DNA of 64,000 bases, taken from CAISCU01 sp943361925 (lineage in GTDB: Bacteria; Bacteroidota; Bacteroidia; UKL13-3). This document shows, piece after piece, positions 34,257-42,324 of the stretch; the stretch's first letter is position 1; each line of letters opens with the position of its first letter. The DNA lies in contig CALRIT020000002.1 in NCBI GenBank assembly GCA_943361925.1, positions 282,277 through 346,276 on the forward strand, written 5' to 3'. Made by a program: the position numbers and the translations under genes. The notes under the pieces are model-generated. The model was not told the DNA's origin. It ran no database searches and was given only the letters and a program-made list of their open reading frames with translations.

Positions 34257-34460
34257 ATGAAAAAAATTCTCTTCGTTTCATTTTTAGCCCTAGGCTTAAT
34301 GACAGTTTCTTGCGGTGGTGAACCTAAATTAGACAAAACTGAAGAAACAGCAGTTGAAGATCAATTGAAAAAAGACCAAGCTGCAATGGATTCTTTGGAA
34401 CAAGCAATTAATGCCTTAATGGATTCATCAGGCGCTGTAATAGAAGACGATACTTTATAA
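34257..34460 (+). CDS. Small acidic lipoprotein
   Basis: The frame starts at 34215, but ATG 34257 gives the lipoprotein signal MKKILFVSFLALGLMTVSC (Cys19). The mature peptide is only about 48 residues, rich in E, D and K, and probably a single amphipathic helix (EETAVEDQLKKDQAAMDSLE, then QAINALMDSSG). Small coiled-coil lipoproteins of this kind are common and mostly uncharacterised; a structural role like Lpp is possible but not shown. It has its own promoter and a terminator directly after. Confidence 0.7.
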   Translation: MKKILFVSFLALGLMTVSCGGEPKLDKTEETAVEDQLKKDQAAMDSLEQAINALMDSSGAVIEDDTL

Positions 34461-34478
34461 GTGATAAATACTTTAGAG

Positions 34479-34518
34479 AAATAGCTGTTATGAAAATAAC
34501 GGCTATTTTTATTTTTCA
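34479..34518 (+). terminator. Rho-independent terminator after the small lipoprotein gene
   Basis: AAATAGCTGTTAT / ATAACGGCTATTT form a 13-bp stem (one G-T pair) with a GAAA loop, followed by TTATTTTTC. It overlaps the 3' end of the convergent GGGP synthase gene and may serve both. Confidence 0.82.
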
Positions 34519-35267
34519 GCCATTGCTAAATTAAGGGAATGTACAGCTTTACTTAATTCGTAAACCAAACTCGGATTTGCTTCAATTGCGTTTCCAACAA
34601 CCACGACATCAGCACCTGCTATACAAATATCCATAGCCTGTTGGGGGGTTCTAATTCCACCACCAACAAAAACCGGCAGATTCACGGATGATTTTACATC
34701 TCTCACCATGCTGTTTGATATAGGTTGATTTGCACCACTTCCTGCATCCATATAAATTACTTGCAATCCAAGCATTTCTCCGGCCATTGCAGTACTTACA
34801 GCAATATTATTTTTATCATGTGGAATTGGAGTAGTATTACTCATGTACATAACACTCGTTATCTTACCACCATCAACAATCATATAACCTGTTGGTATAA
34901 CTTCCACACCTGACTTTTTTAAACCGGGAGCAGCTAGAACATGTTTACCAATCAATAAATCAGGATTTCTTCCGGAAATCATACTCAAAAACAGAATTGC
35001 ATCTGCTTCATCGTGCGTTTGCATTAAATTACCCGGAAACAAGATGACAGGAATATCGGTTAGTTTTTTGATTGCACTTACACAATCATTCCAAAATCCA
35101 TTGGTGATTAAACTACCACCAACCAGAATTAAATCTACTTCTGCACTGTTGCAATGTGCAATTAGAGTATTAACGGCTTCCTCCCCACTTAAACTATCTG
35201 GGTCGATAAGAACCGCAAGTTTTTTAAGCGGATTTTGCTGAAGTTGTTTTAAAATACTTAAGTGCAC
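34509..35267 (-). CDS. Geranylgeranylglyceryl/heptaprenylglyceryl phosphate synthase family protein (PcrB/GGGPS)
   Basis: The 252-aa TIM barrel matches the bacterial group II GGGPS family. LAVLIDPD (18-25) gives the metal-binding Asp, LILVGGSLIT the first phosphate-binding loop, PVILFPGN the acid region, then YMDAGSGANQPI and FVGGGIRTPQQA, with GADVVVVGNAIE binding the glycerol phosphate. The family joins sn-glycerol-1-phosphate to a long polyprenyl diphosphate, making an archaeal-type ether lipid precursor. Bacteroidota members are known to be active in vitro, but the final lipid is not established. No G1P dehydrogenase was seen in the window. It is monocistronic and convergent with the small lipoprotein gene. 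Confidence 0.9.
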   Translation of the reverse strand: MHLSILKQLQQNPLKKLAVLIDPDSLSGEEAVNTLIAHCNSAEVDLILVGGSLITNGFWNDCVSAIKKLTDIPVILFPGNLMQTHDEADAILFLSMISGRNPDLLIGKHVLAAPGLKKSGVEVIPTGYMIVDGGKITSVMYMSNTTPIPHDKNNIAVSTAMAGEMLGLQVIYMDAGSGANQPISNSMVRDVKSSVNLPVFVGGGIRTPQQAMDICIAGADVVVVGNAIEANPSLVYELSKAVHSLNLAMAEK

Positions 35268-35380
35268 GTTCGATAAATTGAAAGTAACAAATAAACAATT
35301 TTTAACTGAATTTAATCCAATTAAAATGCGAATCCTTCAATTTTATCAATATTTAGAAAGAAAATTTATTGAAAAATTTA

Positions 35381-35392
35381 ATCAAATTTGAT
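35381..35392. repeat. Palindrome related to the nrdJ-proximal palindrome
   Basis: ATCAAATTTGAT is a perfect 12-bp palindrome followed by GTTTTT, as in the copy at 35856-35874. Confidence 0.4.
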
Positions 35393-35477
35393 GTTTTTCG
35401 CATCTATAACGACAAAAAAAATAGCATTTGCAAGTCAAAAAAAATCAATTTGGCTAATCCCTTCAAAATAATTGAAA

Positions 35478-35612
35478 TCTGTCTTATATTCAAGACAAGC
35501 CACTGAATATGAACAAATTGTTATTTACCTGAAAACCGCAATAGGTGCAGCCTGGAATGTGAATAACTTATCTTATGAACAAGGTCAAGCTTACTACATC
35601 ATGGACTTATAG
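35478..35612 (+). pseudogene. Gene remnant of unknown origin
   Basis: A 44-codon frame without a start codon reads like real protein (SVLYSRQATEYEQIVIYLKT, then AAWNVNNLSYEQGQAYYIM) and ends at TAG. The in-frame stop just upstream and the lack of an initiator suggest the C-terminal end of a lost gene. The family is not recognised. Confidence 0.3.
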
Positions 35613-35855
35613 AAATTCACATAGGGTGGTGTTGAAATCGAAGTTTGATAAAACCTCTTTTGTGTTGGACTTTTGGATAAAAAACCCCCTAAAAATTTTA
35701 GAGTGTTTTTTAACCAAATAAAAACAATTTGGTAATCCCAGTTCTTTAGAGATTGTTTGAATTCAGGATTTCCTTAATCTGCAGGTCTACCACATAATCA
35801 TTCACCCTTGATATGTAACCCATTCCTTAACCCCTCCGGCAGTGAACAAAAAAAC

Positions 35856-35874
35856 AACATCAAATTTTGATGTT
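35856..35874 (+). promoter_or_regulatory. Candidate operator upstream of nrdJ
   Basis: AACATCAAA-T-TTTGATGTT is a perfect 9-bp inverted repeat with a 1-bp centre, 92 bp before the nrdJ ATG, in a position suited to a regulator site. It does not resemble the NrdR box. A shorter related palindrome lies at 35381-35392. Confidence 0.4.
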
Positions 35875-35966
35875 TTCTAATTGTTCTAGGTTATTCTGAC
35901 CCCCAAACTCTAGAAAACAAAGGTTTACCTTAGAATAAAATTAACAACAATACCAACTCATTGTCC

Positions 35967-38900
35967 ATGAGCCGCAACAAAAAAAACAACACACAAAGTG
36001 GATTACGATTTGATCGTCACTTTACAAAAGATGGAGTAAGTCCATTCGATTTATTCGAATACGACTACCGCACATCCGTAATCAAAAACCCGAATGGTAG
36101 CGTGGTTTTTGAAATGAAAGATGTAGAAGTTCCAAATTTCTGGAGCCAAGTTGCAACTGACGTACTTGCACAAAAGTATTTCAGAAAAGCTGGTGTTCCT
36201 CAACCTGACGGAAGTCTGGGTAGAGAAACAAGCTTAAAGCAAGTTGCTCATAGAATGGCTCATTGTTGGAGAAAATGGGGTGAGGATTATAACTATTTTG
36301 ACAGTAGTGATGATGCTCAGATATTTTATGATGAATTAGTTTACATGATTATGGGGCAATATGCTGCTCCTAATTCACCTCAATGGTTCAATACCGGCCT
36401 ACATAGCTCATATGGTATTACAGGTAAACCACAAGGACATTATTTCGTGAATCCTTCAACAGGAAAATTAGAAAGATCAAGCTCTGCGTACGAAAGACCG
36501 CAACCACATGCTTGTTTCATTCTTTCTGTTGATGATGATTTGGTTAATGAAGGTGGTATCATGGACCTATGGGTTCGTGAAGCACGAATTTTTAAATATG
36601 GTTCTGGTGTTGGAACTAATTTCTCGAAAATTCGTGGTTCTCAAGAAAAATTAAGCGGTGGAGGTTCATCTTCAGGTTTAATGAGTTTCTTGAAAATTGG
36701 TGACCGTGCTGCAGGTGCAATTAAATCAGGTGGTACAACAAGAAGAGCTGCTAAAATGGTTTGTCTTGATTTAGATCACCCGGAAATTGTTGAATTCATT
36801 AACTGGAAAAAAGACGAAGAAAAGAAAGTTGCTGCTTTAATTGCTGCCGGATATCCTAGCGATTACGAAGGAGAAGCTTATGCTACTGTTTCTGGTCAAA
36901 ACTCAAATAACTCAGTACGTATTCCTAACGAATTCTTTAACGCACTTGAGAAAGGTACAGATTGGGAATTAAAAGCCCGTACCGATGGCAGAGTTATGAA
37001 AACTGTTCCTGCAAATGAAATGTGGGATATGATTGCTGATGCTGCCTGGGCTTGTGCAGATCCTGGTGTACAATACGATACTACTATAAACGAATGGCAT
37101 ACTTGTCCTGAAGGTGGAAGAATTAATGCTTCTAACCCTTGTTCGGAATACATGTTCTTAGACAATACAGCTTGTAACCTTGCAAGTTTAAACCTAATGA
37201 AATTCTTTAACCCTGAAACTTTGGTTTTTGATGTTAAAGGTTTTGAACAAGCTACTAGAATCTGGACAACTGTATTGGAAATTTCAGTATTAATGGCGCA
37301 ATTCCCAGCTACTGAAGTTGCTCAATTATCATACGAATACAGAACATTAGGTTTAGGTTATGCTAACTTAGGTTCTATGTTAATGGTTGCCGGTATTCCT
37401 TACGATTCTCCTAAAGCTTTTGCTATTTGTGGAGCGATTACCGCTGTTTTAAATGGAGTTGCTTACCAAACATCTGCAGAGATGGCTAAATACCTTGGCA
37501 CTTTTGCTAAGTATGAAGAAAATAAAGAACACATGATGCGTGTTATGCGTAACCACCGTTATGCTGCTTACAACGCAACTGAAGCTTACGAAGGATTATC
37601 TGTTAAACCTATTGGAATCGATCCTAAATATTGCCCTGATTACTTATTGGCTGCAGCTACAAGCAATTGGGATAAAGCAGTTCAAATGGGAGAAGAATAT
37701 GGTTACAGAAATGCACAAGCAACTGTAATTGCTCCTACAGGAACAATTGGATTGGTTATGGATTGTGATACTACTGGTATCGAACCTGATTTCGCCTTGG
37801 TTAAATTCAAAAAATTATCAGGTGGTGGATATTTCAAAATCATCAACCAAAGCGTTCCTGCAGCTTTAAGAAATTTAGCTTACAGCGAATCAGAAATTGA
37901 TGCAATCATTAAATATGCAACAGGTTCTGCAACATTAGTTGGTGCTCCTCATATCAACCCAGAAACATTAAAATTCCGTGGTTTTAATGATGACGAAATT
38001 GCTAATTTAGATAAAGGTGCTGCTGGTGCTTTCGAAATTGGATTCGTTTTCAACGTATGGACATTAGGTGAAGATTGCTTAAAACGTTTAGGATTTACTC
38101 CTGAAGAATACAATAGCCACAACTTTAACTTATTACGTAAATTAGGATTCACCAAAAAAGAAATTGAAGAAGCAAATGATTACATCTGTGGAACAATGAC
38201 TGTAGAAGGTGCTCCTTACCTTAAAGATGAACATTTACCTGTTTTTGATTGTGCAAACAAATGCGGAAACAAAGGTGAAAGATATATTGCAGCTCAAGGT
38301 CATATCCGTATGATGGCAGCAGCACAACCTTTTTTAAGTGGTGCTATTTCAAAAACTATCAACCTTCCAAATGAAGCTAAAGTTGATGATATCAAAGATT
38401 GTTACCATTTAAGCTGGAGCCTTGGATTAAAAGCCAATGCACTTTATAGAGATGGATGTAAATTATCTCAGCCATTGAGCAACAAATCTGACGTGAAAGA
38501 CGAAGAAGAAGTTCAAATGGTGGTAGAAAGTGTTTTAGGTGAAGATGCTCACAAACCTGTTGGGGAATTAAGTCCTGAACAAGTTCTTGAAGCAGCACAA
38601 GCTATTCTTAACCGTACCCATGATACTACATTTAAGCATAAACTTGCTGGTGTAGTTGCCAGAAAAACTTTACCTGGAAAACGTGGTGGCTTTACTCAAA
38701 AAGCATCAGTTGGTGGTCAAACCATTTTCGTAAGAACAGGTGAATATGAAGATGGAACATTGGGAGAAATCTTTGTTGATTTACATAAAGAAGGAGCTAC
38801 TTTACGTAGTTTGATGAACTGTTTCTCAATTGCAGTTTCATTAGGTTTACAATATGGTGTTCCTTTAGATGAGTACGTAGATAAATTCACTTTCACACGT

Positions 38901-39365
38901 TTTGAACCAGCTGGTATGGTTGCAGGTCATGATAATATCAAAAATGCAACTTCAATCATCGATTACATGTTCCGCATGTTAGGATTTGAATACTTAGGTC
39001 GTGAAGAATTTGTACAAGTACCTCCTACCGAAACACAACGCCAGAACTTATCAGTTAACTTACACAAACAACATGCACAAGCATTGGCTAACCAATCTGC
39101 TACACAAGTAGCTCCGGTTAATCCAATTGGGTTTTTCAAACCAGCTCCTGTAGTTGCACCTGAAGTAAGTGCTGTGGCTCCGGTTATTCCTGCACCAGAA
39201 GCATCTGCAAATCTTTCAGCTTCTGCAAGTATGCCTGATCAAATAAGTGAGATGAACAAACGTATGGGTGATTCACCTGCTTGTCCAACTTGCGGTCATA
39301 TTACCATTCGCAGCGGCGCTTGTTACAAATGCTTAAACTGTGGAACACAAACAGGTTGTAGTTAA
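35967..39365 (+). CDS. nrdJ: Adenosylcobalamin-dependent (class II) ribonucleotide reductase
   Basis: ATG 35967 is chosen over the TTG two codons upstream; the product is 1132 aa, typical of the long class II enzymes. The catalytic barrel includes HACFILSVDDD, GSGVGTNFSKIRGS, SNPCSEYMFLDNTACNLASL (active-site Cys and Glu) and a VIAPTGTIGLVMDCDTTGIE loop. A TSCPD-type domain lies near 900-1020 (KRGGFTQKASVGGQTIFVRT) and a linker rich in Pro, Ala and Val leads to a C-terminal zinc-ribbon tail (CPTCGHITI ... CYKCLNCGTQTGCS) that supplies the redox Cys pair. It reduces ribonucleotides to deoxyribonucleotides with B12, independent of oxygen. A strong terminator follows. Confidence 0.95.
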   Translation: MSRNKKNNTQSGLRFDRHFTKDGVSPFDLFEYDYRTSVIKNPNGSVVFEMKDVEVPNFWSQVATDVLAQKYFRKAGVPQPDGSLGRETSLKQVAHRMAHCWRKWGEDYNYFDSSDDAQIFYDELVYMIMGQYAAPNSPQWFNTGLHSSYGITGKPQGHYFVNPSTGKLERSSSAYERPQPHACFILSVDDDLVNEGGIMDLWVREARIFKYGSGVGTNFSKIRGSQEKLSGGGSSSGLMSFLKIGDRAAGAIKSGGTTRRAAKMVCLDLDHPEIVEFINWKKDEEKKVAALIAAGYPSDYEGEAYATVSGQNSNNSVRIPNEFFNALEKGTDWELKARTDGRVMKTVPANEMWDMIADAAWACADPGVQYDTTINEWHTCPEGGRINASNPCSEYMFLDNTACNLASLNLMKFFNPETLVFDVKGFEQATRIWTTVLEISVLMAQFPATEVAQLSYEYRTLGLGYANLGSMLMVAGIPYDSPKAFAICGAITAVLNGVAYQTSAEMAKYLGTFAKYEENKEHMMRVMRNHRYAAYNATEAYEGLSVKPIGIDPKYCPDYLLAAATSNWDKAVQMGEEYGYRNAQATVIAPTGTIGLVMDCDTTGIEPDFALVKFKKLSGGGYFKIINQSVPAALRNLAYSESEIDAIIKYATGSATLVGAPHINPETLKFRGFNDDEIANLDKGAAGAFEIGFVFNVWTLGEDCLKRLGFTPEEYNSHNFNLLRKLGFTKKEIEEANDYICGTMTVEGAPYLKDEHLPVFDCANKCGNKGERYIAAQGHIRMMAAAQPFLSGAISKTINLPNEAKVDDIKDCYHLSWSLGLKANALYRDGCKLSQPLSNKSDVKDEEEVQMVVESVLGEDAHKPVGELSPEQVLEAAQAILNRTHDTTFKHKLAGVVARKTLPGKRGGFTQKASVGGQTIFVRTGEYEDGTLGEIFVDLHKEGATLRSLMNCFSIAVSLGLQYGVPLDEYVDKFTFTRFEPAGMVAGHDNIKNATSIIDYMFRMLGFEYLGREEFVQVPPTETQRQNLSVNLHKQHAQALANQSATQVAPVNPIGFFKPAPVVAPEVSAVAPVIPAPEASANLSASASMPDQISEMNKRMGDSPACPTCGHITIRSGACYKCLNCGTQTGCS

Positions 39366-39386
39366 TATAAAATCTGATATATATTC

Positions 39387-39420
39387 AAAGCCCCTCATTG
39401 CAAAATGAGGGGCTTTTTTT
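39387..39420 (+). terminator. Rho-independent terminator of nrdJ
   Basis: A perfect 13-bp stem, AAAGCCCCTCATT / AATGAGGGGCTTT, with a GCAA (GNRA) loop and a following T run. Confidence 0.93.
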
Positions 39421-39544
39421 ATGGCTTTGTGTTTCTTGAAAAAATATTACCCTCATTAAAATCACATTAATATCGACGAACATAACATACTAAGCTGATA
39501 AGAATTTAAAGATTCATGCCGTTAAGCACTCAAAATCATCACCC

Positions 39545-40411
39545 ATGAAAAATTTATCAGTGTTCTTATTGTTGTTGGGCTCGTTTGCCTATCAGCCAGT
39601 TTTCTCCGAAAATATTGTCGACATTAAACAAGCCAAAAACAACAAGGCTTTGTCGCTTAAAATCAATGGTGCTAATTCATCCAGACAAAAGGCATTCATG
39701 AAAATTACCAACAAAACCAATCAAATTATTAAACTCATTATTTCTGCCGGTGATATGTTGATTACACCAACTACATCAACACAAAATCTTATCATTACTA
39801 AATCTGAAGAAATTCAAATTCAACCACACCAAAGCATTTCTAAAAACCTTTTTGCTTTATGCGCTGAAAAACATGATGGTAGTCCAGGAGAACAAACCCA
39901 ATATGCTCCTGGAAATAAAGCCACAGGAAATTTATTAGCTATGGCAGAATACCTCGATGAAAACAAGTTGTATGATGATGATGTAGCACAAAATGCTATT
40001 TGGTGCATCAGCGATAATGCTGAATTAAGCCAGATAGAACACAGTAACAAAACAATTGAACGCGACTTACAAACAATGATAGCCAAACATCAGAAACTGG
40101 ATTTAGAAAAAGAATTGGTCAAAATCAAAGCTCAAAAACTTTTAGAAGGAACAAGACAAAACAAAAGACGTATCACAAGTTTTCATGGAAATATTTCCTT
40201 TAATTTAGAAAAAGATGCAAAAGTAAATCTGGTATTACTCGATCCAAAAGGCAAAACAGTTGCCACTTTTCTAAATGAAGAAAATCTAACGGCAGGCATT
40301 CATAAAAAGGATTTCGCTTATACTGATGCAAACATTCAATACGGACTTTATCAATTGATTGTTGTTGCAGATGGAAAAGAGAAACTGAGGCGACGAGTAC
40401 AATTGAAGTAA
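39545..40411 (+). CDS. Secreted protein with FlgD/T9SS-like C-terminal beta domain
   Basis: The 288-aa protein has a signal peptide (MKNLSVFLLLLGSFAYQPVF, then SE). The N-terminal half (about 40-150) has ISAGDMLITPTTSTQNLIIT and an IQPHQSISKNLFALCAEKHD segment, a beta-rich pattern seen in some peptidase-associated secreted proteins. A helical linker (about 165-205) follows. The C-terminal ~75 residues (FNLEKDAKVNLVLLDPKGKT, then LTAGIHKKDFAYTDANIQYG) match the FlgD-Ig/T9SS-tail-like fold, although it ends VQLK and lacks the usual sorting motif strength. Function unknown. It is monocistronic, with a long hairpin 57 bp after the stop. Confidence 0.6.
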   Translation: MKNLSVFLLLLGSFAYQPVFSENIVDIKQAKNNKALSLKINGANSSRQKAFMKITNKTNQIIKLIISAGDMLITPTTSTQNLIITKSEEIQIQPHQSISKNLFALCAEKHDGSPGEQTQYAPGNKATGNLLAMAEYLDENKLYDDDVAQNAIWCISDNAELSQIEHSNKTIERDLQTMIAKHQKLDLEKELVKIKAQKLLEGTRQNKRRITSFHGNISFNLEKDAKVNLVLLDPKGKTVATFLNEENLTAGIHKKDFAYTDANIQYGLYQLIVVADGKEKLRRRVQLK

Positions 40412-40468
40412 AAACAATAAACGAATATCCGCTTCTTTACCAGTAAATTTAAAAACATCACGAAACCA

Positions 40469-40511
40469 CCCCAAAACGGACGCGAACCTTCGGTTCGCGT
40501 CCGTTTTGGGG
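40469..40511. repeat. Perfect 20-bp GC-rich inverted repeat (hairpin)
   Basis: CCCCAAAACGGACGCGAACC and its exact reverse complement are separated by TTC. No T run follows on the plus strand (GGAGGGTAATTC), so it is not a standard terminator. A cruciform, transcript-end or repeat-element role is possible. Confidence 0.75.
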
Positions 40512-40694
40512 GAGGGTAATTCTTTCATTTTTATTTACTACTATAATGTCATCCCTATGGGATTTTAGGAATTTTCATAAAAACTAAATACCATTTTTTT
40601 ATTCAAATGCCCTAATTTATCGCCATAAATCAATTTTAAAATGTCCATAATTTTTCTAAAATAAATTATAGGTAAACATGCGGATACTCGTAAA

Positions 40695-40735
40695 AAAAAT
40701 CCCGGAATGAATACTCAAACCGGGATTTTTTGTTT
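40695..40735. terminator. Bidirectional terminator at the guaB 3' end
   Basis: The stem AAAAATCCCGG / CCGGGATTTTT has flanking A and T runs on both sides, so it can terminate guaB (minus strand, 11 bp after its stop) and read-through from the left. Confidence 0.85.
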
Positions 40736-40745
40736 TGTACAAATA

Positions 40746-42221
40746 TTAATTCCTACTATAATTCGGAGCTTCTTTGGTGATGGTAATATCATGTGCATGA
40801 CTTTCCTTAGCACCTGCCGAAGTGATTTTAACAAACTTACCATTTGCCTGTAAAGCTTCAACAGTAGCAGCTCCGCAATAACCCATTCCTGCTCTTAATC
40901 CACCAACAAACTGATAAACTACTTCTTTTAAAAATCCTTTATAAGGAACAATTCCCACTATACCTTCAGGAACCAATTTTGCAATTTCATCTTCAGCATC
41001 CTGGAAATAACGGTCTTTGCTACCTTCTTTCATCGCTTCAATAGAACCCATTCCTCTGTATGATTTAAACTTACGTCCTTCATAAATTACAGTTTCACCC
41101 GGACTTTCTTCTACACCTGCAAAGATGGATCCACTCATAACGGTACTTGCACCTGCAGCTAATGCCTTAACTAAGTCGCCGCTATATCTTATGCCGCCAT
41201 CTGCAATAACTGGAATGCCACTGCCTTTTAAAGCTTTTGCAGCGTCATAAACAGCAGTTAATTGTGGAACTCCAATACCTGCAATAATTCTGGTTGTACA
41301 AATTGAACCGGGTCCAACTCCTACTTTTACTGCATCAACACCAACATTTGCCAAAGCTAATGCCGCATCACCTGTTGCAATATTTCCTGCTACAATATCA
41401 ATCCCTGTAAACTGTTTTCTAATTCTGGCTACTTCGTTCATTACACCACGTGAATGTCCGTGTGCCGTATCTATTATTACTAAATCAACTCCGGCTTTAA
41501 CCAAAGCAGAAATTCTGTCTTCAGTTTCAGCACTTACACCAACTGCAGCTCCTACAATTAAACGACCATGTTTGTCTTTGCAAGCCATTGGATGGTCTTT
41601 AACTTTTAAAATATCTTTGTAGGTAATTAATCCTTTTAATTTTCCAGCCCCGTCAATTACCGGAAGTTTTTCGATTTTATATTCCTGCAAAATGGTTTCA
41701 GCCATAGATAAATCTGTACCTTCAGGAGCAGTGATGAGATTTTCTTTCGTCATTACATCACTCACCAATTTATTCATGTCTTTTTCAAAACGTAAATCAC
41801 GATTGGTTAAAATTCCTACCAAAGTTCCATTGTCATTAATAATTGGAATACCACCAATTTTATTATCGCTCATCATTTTGGTAGCATCTCTCAAAATGGC
41901 GTTTTCATTGAGGGTAAGCGGATCTATAATCATCCCACTTTCACTTCTTTTTACTCGTCTAACTTCTTCAGCCTGACGATCGATGCTCATATTTTTATGA
42001 AGAATACCAACTCCACCTTGCTGAGCCAAAGCAATAGCCAAACGCGATTCAGTAACAGTATCCATTGCTGCTGAGAGCATAGGAATATTGATACGAATAT
42101 TTCTGGTTAGTTGGCTTGATGTATTTACATCTCTTGGAAGTACTTCGGAATAGGCCGGTAATAAGAGAACATCATCGTAAGTGAGTCCTTCACCGTAAAA
42201 TTTTTGAGGGTCGTTGAACAT
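40746..42221 (-). CDS. guaB: Inosine-5'-monophosphate dehydrogenase
   Basis: The 491-aa enzyme is complete. The N-terminus GLTYDDVLLLPAYSEVLPRD is typical, and two CBS domains occupy about 95-210. The catalytic loop GVGPGSICTTR (active-site Cys near 305), DGGIRYSGD and the flap region MGSIEAM ... GSKDRYFQ are all present. It oxidises IMP to XMP with NAD+, the committed step to GMP. It is transcribed alone from a near-perfect Bacteroidota promoter, and the hairpin near 40715 ends the transcript. One of several purine genes scattered through the window. Confidence 0.96.
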   Translation of the reverse strand: MFNDPQKFYGEGLTYDDVLLLPAYSEVLPRDVNTSSQLTRNIRINIPMLSAAMDTVTESRLAIALAQQGGVGILHKNMSIDRQAEEVRRVKRSESGMIIDPLTLNENAILRDATKMMSDNKIGGIPIINDNGTLVGILTNRDLRFEKDMNKLVSDVMTKENLITAPEGTDLSMAETILQEYKIEKLPVIDGAGKLKGLITYKDILKVKDHPMACKDKHGRLIVGAAVGVSAETEDRISALVKAGVDLVIIDTAHGHSRGVMNEVARIRKQFTGIDIVAGNIATGDAALALANVGVDAVKVGVGPGSICTTRIIAGIGVPQLTAVYDAAKALKGSGIPVIADGGIRYSGDLVKALAAGASTVMSGSIFAGVEESPGETVIYEGRKFKSYRGMGSIEAMKEGSKDRYFQDAEDEIAKLVPEGIVGIVPYKGFLKEVVYQFVGGLRAGMGYCGAATVEALQANGKFVKITSAGAKESHAHDITITKEAPNYSRN

Positions 42222-42249
42222 GGCAAATAAAGAATGATTATTTGCCGGG

Positions 42250-42280
42250 CAAAGATAACCGAATATTTACCAATACCAAA
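42250..42280 (-). promoter_or_regulatory. guaB promoter (-33 and -7 elements)
   Basis: On the minus strand, TTTG (42280-42277), a 19-nt spacer, then TATCTTTG (42257-42250) is a textbook Bacteroidota promoter, leaving a leader of about 20-25 nt before the ATG at 42221. Confidence 0.7.
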
Positions 42281-42324
42281 AACAATCAATTTATTAACCT
42301 AAATAGCGAAAAATAAGGCTAATT

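Larger units (their letters stand above)
35268..35966 (+). other. Long intergenic region upstream of nrdJ
   Basis: The 699-bp gap holds the GGGPS promoter region at its left, an orphan coding remnant (35478-35612), two related palindromes (35381-35392 and 35856-35874), and no tRNA or recognisable riboswitch. A candidate -7 variant TACCTTAG lies near 35925. Confidence 0.5.
40412..40745. other. Convergent intergenic region between the secreted-protein gene and guaB
   Basis: The 334-bp gap contains a perfect 20-bp inverted repeat (40469-40511), an AT-rich stretch including GTCATCCCTATGGGATT (40547-40563), which resembles a short REP-like element seen in Bacteroidota intergenic DNA, and a terminator hairpin near guaB. 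No gene was seen. Confidence 0.45.

Noticed and set aside
35499..35505. GCCACTG upstream of nrdJ as part of a cobalamin riboswitch
   Set aside because: Only this short piece matches. The other B12-box elements are absent and the position falls inside a coding-like remnant.
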